Below are positions 45,201-57,236 of a stretch of DNA of 64,000 nt, in pieces. Origin of the DNA: Nilaparvata lugens (Eukaryota > Arthropoda > Insecta > Hemiptera > Delphacidae); the NCBI RefSeq assembly GCF_014356525.2, contig NC_052509.1, forward strand, positions 35,708,001 through 35,772,000, written 5' to 3'. Each line of letters begins with the position of its first letter. The stretch's first letter is position 1. A program made the position numbers and the translations under genes. Under the pieces are notes generated by a model. The model made no database searches. It was not told the DNA's origin and saw only the letters and a list, made by a program, of their open reading frames with translations.

Positions 45201-46064
45201 TGTGACATGGATAGAATTTGATTTCTTATTTTATTGATTGATTTTTTATGTGTTTTAGATTTAAGAATTTTCAGGAGAAAAGACTCTGATATTAGAATAA
45301 TACTTTCCGTAGTTGGACTTTAGTGGGAAAATATAATTTAGTGAGTAAGTAGTATTATTGCAGTGACAATAAGATTCTGCTAACTTATGGCTAAATGACT
45401 CTGGGAACCAGCAAATTCAGGGATATTTGCTAGTTCTCACGGATGAGGCGGTTCCACAAGGCAAGGACAAGGCAGATGTTTGGTAGCCTGTAGATATTTT
45501 CACAGAGGAATACTGCAGACCTGGCAAGTACCCGCTTGCCGAATCTCATGAGAACCGACTCTTCCACTAGCAGCAGTTAGGCCTTCTGGCACACTGACGT
45601 GGAGAGGGGGAAGTTTTCCGGACGGAAAGCTTCCAGTCCTTAAACAACCGAGGTATTGAGCAGATCAAAATCCTAACCATATTGCAAAAAGTTAATTTAT
45701 TTTTGTGGCATTATGATATACGTGAGTGTCCTGTGGTTTGGGATTACGGTGGGAGTGATAGCTGTGGGTAAGTGCCAAAATTTCTAGCTCCTTATAAAAC
45801 ATTTTCACCCGGCCGAGACCCTAATTAATAAAATCATTGTTGTAGTAAATTTCTAGTTAGCAGAATCGTATTGGAATGTAGTTTTTGAAGGAATAATATT
45901 TGGATAAAATGTACTGCATATTTCATTCTTTAAATTTCAAGTAATTGTCATAGCCTAATAAATGAGAAATTCTTTGGGTTGTACCATGTTGTTGTCTATC
46001 CAGTTCTCATGACTCCTTTGAAGTAGTAATAAGATTTCTTCAACCCCCATCAAGGGCGGTTACA
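45201..46064 (+). mobile_element. 3' LTR of the errantivirus-like element
   Basis: 864 bp, same ends as the 5' LTR and only a handful of base differences (for example at the ATGACTC and GGGTTGTACC segments). Followed by AATG at 46065-46068. Confidence 0.93.
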
Positions 46065-46068
46065 AATG

Positions 46069-46905
46069 TTTGAATCACGTAACCTGCCGTCCATGCTGCT
46101 GATAGTGTATCATCAACCAGAAAATTAAATCCAGGGGGCGCTCGAGGGGGGCTGTGTGATTTTTGGCAATTTTGAAAAATCTGCAGTCACACTGAACTGT
46201 GAGATGATGTTGACATATGTAAAAAAATGATCAAAAGTAATGAAAGAGTGGATAAAAAATAGCAAAAATAACATATTTTACCTTAGGGATATCTAGGACC
46301 CCCTCAATTTTCTCAACTTTTCAATTGGTTATTTTATAGAAAAGTCAAGAGGAACAATCTTACTCAGCACATTGAAATAAGGCTATTCATGTTATAAAGA
46401 TTTGATGGAAAGATATATGAGGGATGTAAGGGCAGTTTTCTGATTTTTTTCCAATTTTGGCCCTCACAATTTAGCAGTCAAGATTTGATGGGTTTTGTAA
46501 TATTCAAATCAGATATTGTTTTTGAGATTGCATCCAGCCACCAAAAGAAACATGAGTCCAGCGCAAACCAACCAAAAAATTCCACCCAGTCACCCAGGAC
46601 CACCATCAACCCACCCTCCACCTATAATTTTTTAAACTTTCCATTGGTAAATTTCCTAGCAAAATCAATGGAAAAAATCTTACTCAGCACATTGAAATAA
46701 GGCTATTTATTACATTCAAGAAACATAAATCCAGGGGGCACTTGAGGGAGCTGTGTGATTTTTGGCAATCCTGAGAAAATTTGCAGTCACACTGGACTGT
46801 TAAATGATGTTAAAATATGTTGGAAAATAATAAAAAGTGATAGAACGATGGAGAAGAATAACAAATATTCAAGGGGTCACCTAGGACCACTTCAATTTTT
46901 TTTCC
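46069..46905. repeat. Dispersed repeat family A, several joined bodies
   Basis: Recurrent words: ATCCAGGGGGC, TTTTTGGCAATTTTGAAAAATC, GCAGTCACACTGAACTGT and CTTACTCAGCACATTG (two copies near 46365 and 46680). No coding content. Confidence 0.7.
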
Positions 46906-47090
46906 TACAGTTACCCGAAAAAGTGCTCATTCCCGCATCAATTATAGTACGCAAAATACCTTATTCCCACACCCAGTGCGGGAATGTAGATTTGAGTGCG
47001 GCAAAGTACTTTGCCGCACTCCAAATTTTCAACATAACAACACAAAATAGTTAACACGCTTTATGACGGTAGAGTGCGGCAAAGTAAAAG
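46906..47090. repeat. Dispersed repeat with 28-bp perfect palindrome
   Basis: Related to 26838-26970. The palindrome at 46994-47021 (half GAGTGCGGCAAAGT) can form a 14-bp cruciform stem without loop; another GAGTGCGGCAAAGT lies at 47072. Confidence 0.75.
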
Positions 47091-48100
47091 AAATGTTGGT
47101 AAACCTGAATATTTTGATGGCTGGAAATTTTTGTAAAACAGCTGATTATTACCGTGAGATATTGGATAATGAACAGTAAATAAACAAGAAGTTTTGATAG
47201 TATTCAATATCAGTATTTTATTTCTATTCAAGTTATCATGAACGATTTTTTATGTGTGAGATGCCTATGTTTTTAACTGGAATACATTGGAAACATTTAT
47301 CGACCATTTTTATGATCAAGGAATCAAGTATTTTTATATCTTTATTTACTTTTGTGGTTAGGTTACTCGTGTTAGTGATACTAAAGCTGTGATTGTTATA
47401 TTTTCGAAACAATAATCTATCCATTAGGTTTGAAACATAAATATTTACACTTCAAAAAAAGTTATTCAGTTCTTCAACTCCCCGTAAAATCTCTATTCAC
47501 ATTTTCGTAGAACAAGTTCAATGAATGCCGTTGATGAATAAGAAACAGAATACAGAATAGATGTCATTGAATACCGTAATCAAAAACACTGGATTTACAA
47601 TAATATCCTGTTTACTCAACAGTGACTTGAATGATTGAAGTTCAGCATTTCAGGTAAATGTACTGTCTATATAATATAATTTAATCACATTTTAAAGAAT
47701 GCAGTATAACCTTACTTGGGCATATACCTACGTTACATGCGGTAGGCTACTGAGCGCTTGGCCAGAAAAGCAGAAAGGTCTAATTATTGACAAGTTTACT
47801 CATGTATTTACAAAAAAAATAAAAATCTGGTGTGGCGCACTCACACAACTTTCCTTGCTCATTGAACTGGGAGCCTCATTCTTAAACGACAATAATTTAG
47901 AGAAATAACATAATGACGATTGGCGGTAACATAATTATTTGAAACTACGATCAGACTACTGTATGATATGTGTGTATATAATAAATTGTTTTGAGAGTAC
48001 TTTTTCCTTTGTGTAAATTGTGAAATCCGATGATTTTTTAAAAGTCGTCAAAACAGCTGTTCTACAGATGAAATGTCTCGACTATGTGTTATTTTTATAG
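47091..48100. other. No gene seen
   Basis: AT-rich; short frames at 47236-47424 (minus) and 47699-47908 (plus) have no recognised character. Confidence 0.5.
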
Positions 48101-48106
48101 ACTGCT

Positions 48107-48755
48107 CTACCTACCTACCTCATGCACGAGAAGGAGGTTACAAAGTCCATTTCTCAAGGATGGGGTGAACCCCCCATTAGTTTCCCAAAAAGGAGACTCA
48201 TGCCAGTTGATGGAGCTGACAAATAACTATATAGAGTATGAATTTGAAATAAATCAGTCGAGTAATTTTCGAGAAAACCGTGAAAAACATGGTTTTTTAG
48301 TAATTATCCGCCATTTTTCTCGAGAATATTACGCAGCTCCTGCAATTTTCCTAGAAATGAGACTCATGTCAGTTGATAGGGCTTATAAATAGCTATCCAT
48401 GGTATAAATTTAAAGAGAATCGTTAGAGCCGTTTTTGAGAAAATCGTGAAAAACATGGTTTTTTAGTAATTATCCGCCATCTTGAATTGAATTTTATTGA
48501 ATTTCTTATTGTCGGGTCCTCATTGTATAAGGACCTTACGTTTAAAATTTCAAGTCAATCGGTTAATTAGGAATGGAGTTATTGTGTTCACAGACATACA
48601 CACATACACACACACACACACAGACCAACACCCAAAAATCATGTTTTTGGACTCAGGGGACCTTGAAACGTATAGAAAACTTGAAATTGGGGTACCTTAA
48701 TTTTTTTTGGAAAGCAATACTTTCCTTACCTATGGTAGTAGGGCAAGGAAAGTAA
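48107..48755. repeat. Composite repeat with internal 166-bp duplication
   Basis: Two copies of a unit (about 48182-48317 and 48346-48484) share GAGACTCATG and a 35-base block ending TTATCCGCCAT. Then follow an (AC)n run (48598-48621) and a terminal CTTTCCTT...AAGGAAAG hairpin (48720-48752). It looks like a non-autonomous element family. Confidence 0.6.
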
Positions 48756-50048
48756 AAAAACAAGCTGAAACTATATTTTTACACTAATATAGAGTATAAT
48801 ATATCATTCAGACTCAAACTTGAGGATATTTGGAACTGGAATAAATAGTACACATGAAAATTTCATAGAATGGTCAGGTTAGACTTAAGTATGTCCTGAG
48901 GGCTGATCACTAGCCTAATCCTTAATCAGTCCTTGGCATATTAGCTTATTTTATTTATTTACATTAATAGAAAAATTGAAACATAAGCTTACAGCTTTTA
49001 TCACATAGACAAATTAATCAATAAAACAAATTAATGGGCACCATATAAGTATAAGCAAAGTTTTGCTACAAAACGTTTGTGTTTTCGGTTAGAAGAATAT
49101 TAAACTGTTAGTCACGGGTGAAGTATAACGTTTGTGAGGCTCATTAAAGGCTCAAAAACATATCCAGACAAGTGATATGGCCTTTTCTACACTTTCTGAT
49201 GACTTCTTGTAGATGAAGTATTATTATAATTGAATCTCATATAACTTTATAATATTCATTCTATTATCATTTAGACTGAATTTGGAACAATTCTGTTGTG
49301 GAATGATTGCAATATTTATTATCAGCATTAAAAATACTAAAGATTTACATAAACAAACATTTTATTTGGTATAGGACATGTTCACCGTCTATTACTGACT
49401 TTTCACATTCTATGGTAACTGTAGGAAAAATTTAATGTGCAATATGTGCGCAAAGTTTCTTTGCTGCACTCAAGAAACCATCATTCTGCACTCGCCTACG
49501 GCTCGTGCATAAACGGTTCTTTCCATGCAGCAAAGTGGCACTTTGCGCACTAGTTGCACAAATAACTATTTCCAATTCTGGCACAGGAAATTTTTGGTCC
49601 TCACACATAAAATATTATGAGTTTTGTGATTCCACATTTTATTTTGTTGTTGATATTACATTCAGTGGCCAAAACAACAATAGTTCCATACTAACTAACT
49701 GAAAAAATTCAATAGGGGGGACACCGGCAATTTTTCAATTTTGGCTCATCTTCTTCTAACCTGCTATAATCCCAGACCCAACCCAACAACCTTCATGATC
49801 AAAAAAACAATCAAAGTCTCAAAATCTTTTGCCATAGAATGCATTATGGATGCTTCCTCTGTTTGACAAAATGCTCACCCACAGCTCTGTATTGAGGTAT
49901 ACTTTCCGGATTATCCTATAGTGATGAAATGTCACAATGGAGAATTCTCAAGTCACTCTTGAGTCTGGACTTGTAACTTTTTATTTCAATAATATTATGC
50001 AGGCTCTTCAATTCTATCAAAAATTTCATTTCAAATCAATTATTACAT
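48756..50048. other. No gene; contains a GTGCGCAAAG inverted repeat
   Basis: GTGCGCAAAGTTTCTTTGCTGCACTC near 49446 in short form (GTGCGCAAAG) is mirrored by CTTTGCGCAC near 49541. A family A fragment (GGGGGGACACCGGCAATTTT) is at 49716. Otherwise AT-rich. Confidence 0.5.
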
Positions 50049-50056
50049 GAGTGGTG

Positions 50057-50366
50057 TAGAGATGGGAAGTTCGGATCACTTTACTGATTCGGGTCAGTCG
50101 TTCACGTTCACTGCCGCGACCCGTTCAAAAAGACCCATTCAATTGAATGGTTAATTTTCTATAGCTTTCCTATAAACAAGCAAAAAAAAAAAAAAAAAAA
50201 AAAGGTTCACCACAGTTGATGTGTAAAGACAGTAAAAACAGGGGTTTACCTCAGTTGATGAACGGATCAAATGAATGGGTTTTTTGAATAAATGTGATCC
50301 GGATCACTCGTTCACCTTAATGACCCGTTCAATTCGAACGGGTCATGACCGAACGACACATCTCTA
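50057..50366. mobile_element. 310-bp hAT-type MITE with 8-bp duplication
   Basis: Terminal inverted repeats TAGAGATGGGAAGTTCGG and CCGAACGACACATCTCTA (imperfect), flanked by perfect GAGTGGTG at 50049-50056 and 50367-50374. An A run of about 21 lies at 50183-50203. It also carries an inner palindrome near 50327-50348 (ACCCGTTC...GAACGGGT). Confidence 0.88.
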
Positions 50367-50374
50367 GAGTGGTG

Positions 50375-51007
50375 TCATTGCATTAGTAGAAAGATACTGT
50401 AGATGTTATGAGTTTCAAATAATATAAATTATGATCATTCAGCTTTTCAGGTTGGCAACTGCTAAAATTCAATAACTGAATTCTCATCTCTCATGACAAC
50501 AACAGATCAGAGCTGTCTGTATCTGTATCTTGTTTCAAACATTGTTAAGAATTGAGTATTTTTCCCCAGTTTTCTATACTGTGAACAGAATATTGTTCCT
50601 TGTCATTTTTTGACTCTGATATCTGAAGATTCTTCAGTGGTTCTTTGACACTGATATCTTCAGATTCTCCAGTGGTTTTCTACTGTGTTATAGTTTAAGG
50701 TTGGTATTTTTAGAAAATCACTTTAGTATTTCAGAGTTACTGTTTACTACTCCACTATGCACCCACCCACTAAATGGGTAGTTTACATTATCCACTCATA
50801 GTATTCACATTATAGATGTAGCCTAATCAGTACCTCAATGTCAACTAACTGTTCTACATTTTCACAAAAAGGCACTTTTTTACATTATTTTAGTTCATAA
50901 AATTATTGGAGTTGACAGACCTACCCTACCTAACCTACATGAAACACCCCTGAACTAATTAAACAGCTTTCCCCCATACAGTTGTAAAAGACAATTGGGT
51001 TGTAAAG
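50375..51007. other. No gene seen
   Basis: Includes a 38-base tandem duplication near 50608-50685 (GATATCTGAAGATTCT / GATATCTTCAGATTCT). Confidence 0.5.
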
Positions 51008-51824
51008 TGTAATATTACATTTTTTTCTCGATTGGAATCGAATCTTCAATTCGAGATCTATAAAACTTTATAGTAAATATCAGAGTCATCGATATACGGA
51101 CAACTTTTTGACTGAGAATTTATTGTAAATGATTGTGTTGCATGTTCAATGGTATCACTGAAAAAACAAACTCTGTAAACAGAGTTAACAGAATTAACAG
51201 ATAATATAGAGGATATATAAAATTTAAAATAACAGTTTCAAAATAAAGTTTTATTGAGAACAAATATAAAATGTGAATTCTAAACTTGTAATTTATAATT
51301 TTTTGGTGACGTGTCCGTAATGTCGACACTGGTTTGAGGTGTCTACAAAGCTTTGCTCTGTTCCTTGTAGCTAGGCTTCCTTCTTCTCTCTAAAAAATGG
51401 TGGCTGGCTATGGAAAGTGTTTTGTGCTCTCTGAATATTTTTCTGTTCAATTGAAATTTATAATGTTTTAAATTGAGTTTTGAACAGTTTTATGGTGTTA
51501 TAAGTTTGTGTATTTTGATTTGTGTGTATACAAGCTTATAGCCATTGTTTTCAACTATATAAATTGGATAAGTATTTAGCTTGTAGTGACTTTGGATGCT
51601 TAAGTGTGTAAGATATTGTTCTTTGTGTATTTGTGTAGTGTATTGCCAAAATTCTCCTGAAGATTATAAGTTCATTTGCTCTGAAAACTGGATTTCTCAT
51701 TCATAGGTGATAGATCCATTCATAGTTTACCAAGAATCTATTACGTTGGAGCCGATAACCTTCCTTAGGTTAATAGGTGAAAATTTGCTATCCAACCGAT
51801 TTAGGAGAAATTGGTAGCACAGCA
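51008..51824 (+). mobile_element. LTR, family B (first of tandem pair)
   Basis: TGTAATATTACA to TAGCACAGCA, 817 bp, nearly identical to 56180-56995. Confidence 0.88.
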
Positions 51825-52017
51825 AATGTTACCCCTGTGGTGGGACCGAATTACAAAATAAATATGTCCCAAATGGTACACCATGAAATCCCTGGTTATG
51901 AAAAATTATTAGTAGGATAGATATCTTGATAGGTTATGAATGGTATACTGCTGAGTGGGAAATCGGTTCAAGAGAGATCAAGTCCTAATGAATATATTAT
52001 CTGTGCAGACTAGCAAA
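51825..52017 (+). other. Leader with primer-binding region, family B
   Basis: After the LTR comes TGGTGGGACC, a plausible tRNA-primer complement. The same leader recurs after the second LTR (56996-57162). Confidence 0.6.
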
Positions 52018-52614
52018 ATGGCATACAATATGGAAAATATTAAAAATGATGATGAGTTAATAGCTGCCTTATCACAACTGTTTGATAAGCAAAATGCTAA
52101 GATTGATAATTTTAAACAAGATCAAAATGCTAGGTTTGATGATATGAAGCAAGAATTTGCTAGCATTAGACTAGAGCAGGTTAGTATGAACCTTATATTG
52201 AAAGATGCACATGAGACATTGATTGATAATCATGAAGATGAAAACAAATTGAAGCAGGATGATAGTAGTGTTGAGATACATGATCAATTAGTTCAAGTTT
52301 CAGATAATGTAGGCCTAGTTAATGTTCTTGAAAAAGTAAATCCTAGTGAGATAGTAGGATTGAGTAATGTAGTAGGTAGGGAGTTGTCTTCATTGAAAGT
52401 CAACAGTAAAGAAAGTAGTATTGCCAAACTGATAGTTAGGAAAACAGTAAGTAAAATGAATGTTTACATGAGACAGGTTTCTGTAGAGGTTAGGAACAAT
52501 GTAAACAAAATGAATCTTGCTTTGAATCAAGTTGATGAATTCAACTTTCAACTGAAAATTGAAAAGGTGTATGCAAAGCATTATTTAGTAAACATGACTG
52601 ACTTTTGTGAGTAA
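52018..52614 (+). CDS. Gag-like N-terminal protein of family B element
   Basis: ATG 52018 chosen because the parallel ATG at 57163 starts the homologous frame; 198 codons to TAA 52612-52614. It is lysine/aspartate-rich, with a helical, likely coiled-coil segment (LFDKQNAKIDNFKQDQNARF, residues 22-41). There is no zinc knuckle and no capsid motif I can name. It is called gag from its place after LTR and leader. Codon 199 is a stop, but the frame stays open in phase to 52788. Confidence 0.55.
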   Translation: MAYNMENIKNDDELIAALSQLFDKQNAKIDNFKQDQNARFDDMKQEFASIRLEQVSMNLILKDAHETLIDNHEDENKLKQDDSSVEIHDQLVQVSDNVGLVNVLEKVNPSEIVGLSNVVGRELSSLKVNSKESSIAKLIVRKTVSKMNVYMRQVSVEVRNNVNKMNLALNQVDEFNFQLKIEKVYAKHYLVNMTDFCE

Positions 52615-52788
52615 AATGGCTTTGTTGAAACAAATGAACCCATGAATAAAATCATGTTCTTGAAGAAAACAAAGCACAAAGTCTCCATTGATGTGTTAGT
52701 ATTCAAAGGTTGTTTCAAGTTGCTTACTTACAAGATGATGACAGTGAATCACATGATGAAAGGGTATTCCCCAGCACACAATGATTAG
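52615..52788 (+). pseudogene. Residual integrase tail fused behind gag
   Basis: Same frame as the gag-like ORF after its TAA, ending at TAG 52786-52788. The last 26 residues (GCFKLLTYKMMTVNHMMKGY onward) match the integrase tail ending at 11250 (GCFKLEEISTGRIMRVNQYM). Protease, RT, RNase H and integrase core are deleted. Confidence 0.6.
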
Positions 52789-55700
52789 GAATCCTGTGTT
52801 ATGCCGGGATTCAGAATAGCATAATCGCTACGCAGTGTATGGTAAGAGTCCATAATTGTGTCTTTTTTCTTTCCTGTAGCCTATTTTTCTTGGCCCTTAA
52901 TCTTTTCAAATTTCGATTCTTTCCTGTCTTTGTGTAAAGTTCAGTAAATTTCTTCTATGATGCATATCTTAACCAATCTTGTCCATAGTCATTTGAATTT
53001 GTAATTTTTCTGAAATAATTTTGGAAGTTAAAATAGTAGCTTATTTTCCTAATCTTTAAATTGGTGATGAAACTCAACTTTTCTAGAATCTATCCATTGT
53101 AGTGTAAATAATTGTTTGCTTGCGGTATATTTTTTCATCATGTAATACATATTTTAATCATGTCTATTTTTTTCAGGTATCATATTAGGTAATTAGGTTT
53201 TTCAGAGCAAATTATGTCCCATTTTCTCATTTTCAGTATATTTTATTAAATATACTTCCTTATGAAAGTTCAGTACTGACATGTAGGATAGGCTCTAATT
53301 AATCTTTCTCTTCTTTGTATTATTTAGGAAATTTATTTACCCAATTTTCTTTTTCTCTTGTTTGTATTTTTTAGGGAACTTATTTACCCATTATCCATCT
53401 TGATCATCTTTTTATTGTAATCTTGAAATGTTTGTATTTATTATACAGTCTTCAAATTATGAAATTATTTAAAGAATAAATGGTTCAATTTAGAACATGC
53501 TGAAATCTATTCTTATGTATAAATTCTTTTGTTGTAATAGATAAACTTTAAAATTTGAAAGTATTAATGAATTGTGTCACCATATATATGAGATGTATCA
53601 ATGAAAGTTAACTTGGATAATAATGTTTCCATTGAATAAAAACGTCTTGTTATATTATTAATTGAAATGAGTTAAAGGTTAAAAATTCTCTAAAGTTTTT
53701 GTAATTGATGTCTTTTTCTAAATTAAAAAAAAAACTGTTTGTTCTATAAATTTTGATATGATTGATTATCGTTTGAAATGGATGCTGGAGTGTATGTAGA
53801 ATTTTTAGTGGGGTTTGTTGATTAGAATTTTGCTGGTATGTGATTGTTTTTTGAGATGGAAATCCATTATTGCCTAAAGAAGGAATAACAGAGGTTATGA
53901 CTTAGAGAGGCAGTAATGAGATAATATTTTTTGTGTTGATTAATAATGTTGATTGCCATAGATGCAGATGATTACTTACAAATATTGATTGCCTTTGAAG
54001 CAAAATATTATTGATGTTTTGAATGATTTCTTGTTTAATGATTGATAGTAAAGTTTTGTCATGAAATGTAGTTTGTGTTTAGAACATTGAAAAGTCGAAA
54101 TAAACTATAGTATCCAACAAACGATGATTAATAATATTGAATAATTTGCTTTTTATAAAATATTTGAACAATGAATAAATGGAAATGAAATTATTTTTTT
54201 TCCAGTGAAATTTTGTAATTGATGTCTCCAAATTTCACAATTTATGTATTGCTGACTGTATAATAAGATGTTGAAAAATTTCAATTTTATATTGATTATA
54301 TACTTAAAAATAATTTTCATGTGTATTAGATTGTATTGATAGCCTAATCAAAATTTTCCTTTTAGTTTATAAGCATTTTAAGATAACAGGTACAGCATGG
54401 ACATTAACATTGAAATAATTATCACATGAATCTCGAAATCGACAACAAGTGAATGCCATGAAGAGTGTTAAGAACATTTGGGTGATTTTCGAACTAGTGT
54501 GACTCATCAATTGAACACCAATAACTACGCCACTACCTACACCAATAACTACGCCAATATCTACGCTGATGTCTACACCAATATCTACGCTGATGCCTAC
54601 AACAATGTCAACGCCAATATCAATGCCAATATCTACACTAATATCTACACCAATAACTACACCAATATCTACGCTGATGTCTACACCAATATCTACGCTG
54701 ATGCCTACAACAATGTCAACGCCAATATCAACGCCAATATCTACACTAATATCTACACCAATAACTACACCAATAACTACACCAATATCTACGCTGATGC
54801 CTACACCAATATCAATGCCAATAACTACGCCAATATCTACACTGATGTCAATATCTACACCAATAACTTCGCCAATATCTGCTCTGATGTCAATATCTAC
54901 ACCAATAACTACACCAATATCTACGCTGATGCCTACACCAATATCAATGCCAATAACTATGCCAATATCTACACTGATGTCAATATCTACGCCAATAACT
55001 ACGCCGATGCCTGTGCTGATGCCAATGCTGATGCCAATGCCAATATCAACGCCGATGCCAATGCCGACACCAAAGCATATGCCAATGACAATGCCAATGC
55101 TTATTGCTGACCTTGTATCTCAAACTTCAACACTACTACATTACCTGGAGGTAATTGCCATCCATGTTCACGTTCGCAACTTTGAATTCAGAATAACAGT
55201 CACAGTATCATGAAAGAATTGATTCAAAAATCCTCTCCTAAATTATTCCTGTATGCAGAACTCTAAACCTTGAACACTGAAAATATCAAAAAACCAAACC
55301 TTACCTGAATTAATCCTCACCTAAATTAATCCTGTATGCAGCGTCTATCTCTTTTCCAAAAAACAAATTACATTGTCATTTCAAGCCTGAAATGTACATT
55401 GTATAATTACAAATATGATACAAAATTTATGTGACTCTGTATCGAGTTTGTTATGCAGCCGTCTACTACAAGCATGAGGCAATGCTAACTGAGATGTCAC
55501 CTGTATCGAGTTTGATATGCATCAGTTGACTACAAGTATCAGCCCAACACTACGTGCATCCAGATCAGCCCAACACTACGAGTATTCAGATCAGCCCAAC
55601 ACTGATGTCATCACACTGGAGTCACACTTAACTAAAAATCATACTGAGTGCCTTAATGGACTGTTTTCCAAAATTTGCATCGATAAAATCAACCGCGTCA

Positions 55701-56165
55701 ATAGTGAAAGAAATGAACATTTTTTGATTTATTGAAATTTTATGTGAAAATTAAATGTAACAATTCATCAATTCATTAAAAAAAAAAATAATAATAATAA
55801 TTTTTTTTATTCAACATACTAAATTTCTTTTATGCAATAAAAAATTGAATTTTTCTATCTATTAAATTTATGTGCAATTTCAAAAAACTATTCTTTATAT
55901 ATTAAACTTTCTGTTGAGATATTTTCCTTTAAATTATAAAGCTAAATCAAAAGTAATTTTGATATTCTATACTTTGAAATATTGTTTGGAAACATATAAC
56001 AAATGCTATTGATGAATTTTTATAATAATTTTCAATATTATAGGACAACATGTAATGTTTTTATAGAAAAATTGTTACTGTTCTCGAATTTACAATTCAA
56101 AATTTTCCATTTGGGTCAATGTAATTTTTTTCTTTAAATTTTCAAACAGTAAAATTTTTTATGTC
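52789..56165 (+). mobile_element. Long 3' untranslated region, family B
   Basis: Homologous to 11251-14302, with an expanded minisatellite at 54517-55105. No other coding content. Confidence 0.7.
54517..55105 (+). repeat. Expanded 9-bp-based minisatellite
   Basis: About 65 nine-base units of the types ACCAATATC, TACGCTGAT and GCCAATAAC. Because the unit is a multiple of three, two plus frames stay open across it (54478-55110 and 54569-55213), giving Asn/Tyr-rich and Met/Pro/Thr/Ser-rich repeats that need not be proteins. Confidence 0.9.
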
Positions 56166-56179
56166 AAGAGGGGGGTATT

Positions 56180-56995
56180 TGTAATATTACATTTTTTTCT
56201 CGATTGGAATCGAATCTTCAATTCGAGATCTATAAAACTTTATAGTAAATATCAGAGTCATTGATATACGGACAACTTTTTGACTGAGAATTTATCGTAA
56301 ATGATTGTGTTGCATGTTCAATGGCATCACTGAAAAAACAAACTCTGTAAACAGAGTTAACAGAATTAACAGATAATATAGAGGATATATAAAATTTAAA
56401 ATAACAGTTTCAAAATAAAGTTTTATTGAGAAAAAATATAAAATGTGAATTCTAAACTTGTAATTTATAATTTTTTGGTGACGTGTCTGTAACGTCGACA
56501 CTGGTTTGAGGTGTCTACAAAGCTTTGCTCTGTTCCTTGTAGCTAGGCTTCCTTCTTCTCTCTAAAAAATGGTGGCTGGCTATGGAAAGTGTTTTGTGCT
56601 CTCTGAATATTTTTCTGTTTAATTGAAATTTATAATGTTTTAAATTGAGTTTTGAACAGTTTTATGGTGTTCTAAGTTTGTGTATTTTGATTTGTGTGTA
56701 TACAAGCCTATAGCCATTGTTTTCAACTATATAAATTGGATAAGTATTTAGCTTGTAGTGACTTAAGATGCTTAAGCGTGTAAGATATTGTTCTTTGTGT
56801 ATTTGTGTAGTGTATTGCCAAAATTCTTCTGAAGATTATAAGTTCATTTGCTCTGAAAACTGGATTTCTCATTCATAGGCGATAGATCCATTCATAGTTT
56901 ATCAAGAATCTATTACGTTGGAGCCGATAACTTTCATTAGGTTAATAGGTGAAAAATGCTATCCAACCGAATTAGGAGAAAATGGTAGCACAGCA
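56180..56995 (+). mobile_element. LTR, family B (second of tandem pair)
   Basis: 816 bp, preceded by the polypurine tract GAGGGGGG (56169-56175). It is followed not by flank but by another leader and gag start. Confidence 0.88.
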
Positions 56996-57235
56996 AATGG
57001 TACACCCTGGTGTGGGACTCAAACTACAAAATATATCCCTGGTTATAAAAAATTATTGATAGGATAGATGTCTTGATAGGTTATGAATGGTATACTGCTG
57101 AATGGGAGGTCAGTTCTGGAGTGGTCAAGTTTTAATGAATAGATATCAGTGCATATTACAAAATGGCAAACATTAAAAATGATCTGAATCTTATAGTGTT
57201 CCTAACACAAAAGTTTGATGAGCTAAATGCTAGAT
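56996..57235 (+). mobile_element. Truncated second internal region of family B
   Basis: Leader as at 51825, then ATG 57163 with a frame homologous to the gag-like protein (MANIKND...KFDELNARF). It is cut at 57235-57236, where family A repeat begins in GACCCCCCC. Confidence 0.8.
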
Positions 57236-57236
57236 T

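Larger units (their letters stand above)
36865..46064 (+). mobile_element. Errantivirus-like Ty3/gypsy element, nearly complete (9200 bp)
   Basis: LTR (36865-37728), leader, gag (37899-39080), pol (39077-43003), env remnant (43970-44949), polypurine tract and LTR (45201-46064), with AATG duplication. Both LTRs are 864 bp and nearly identical, so the insertion is young, yet pol and env carry inactivating changes. It landed in a family A repeat. Confidence 0.95.

Noticed and set aside
54478..55213. Two overlapping 210-residue open frames rich in Asn/Tyr and Met/Pro/Thr
   Set aside because: They are the translation of a 9-bp minisatellite; frame openness follows from the unit length.
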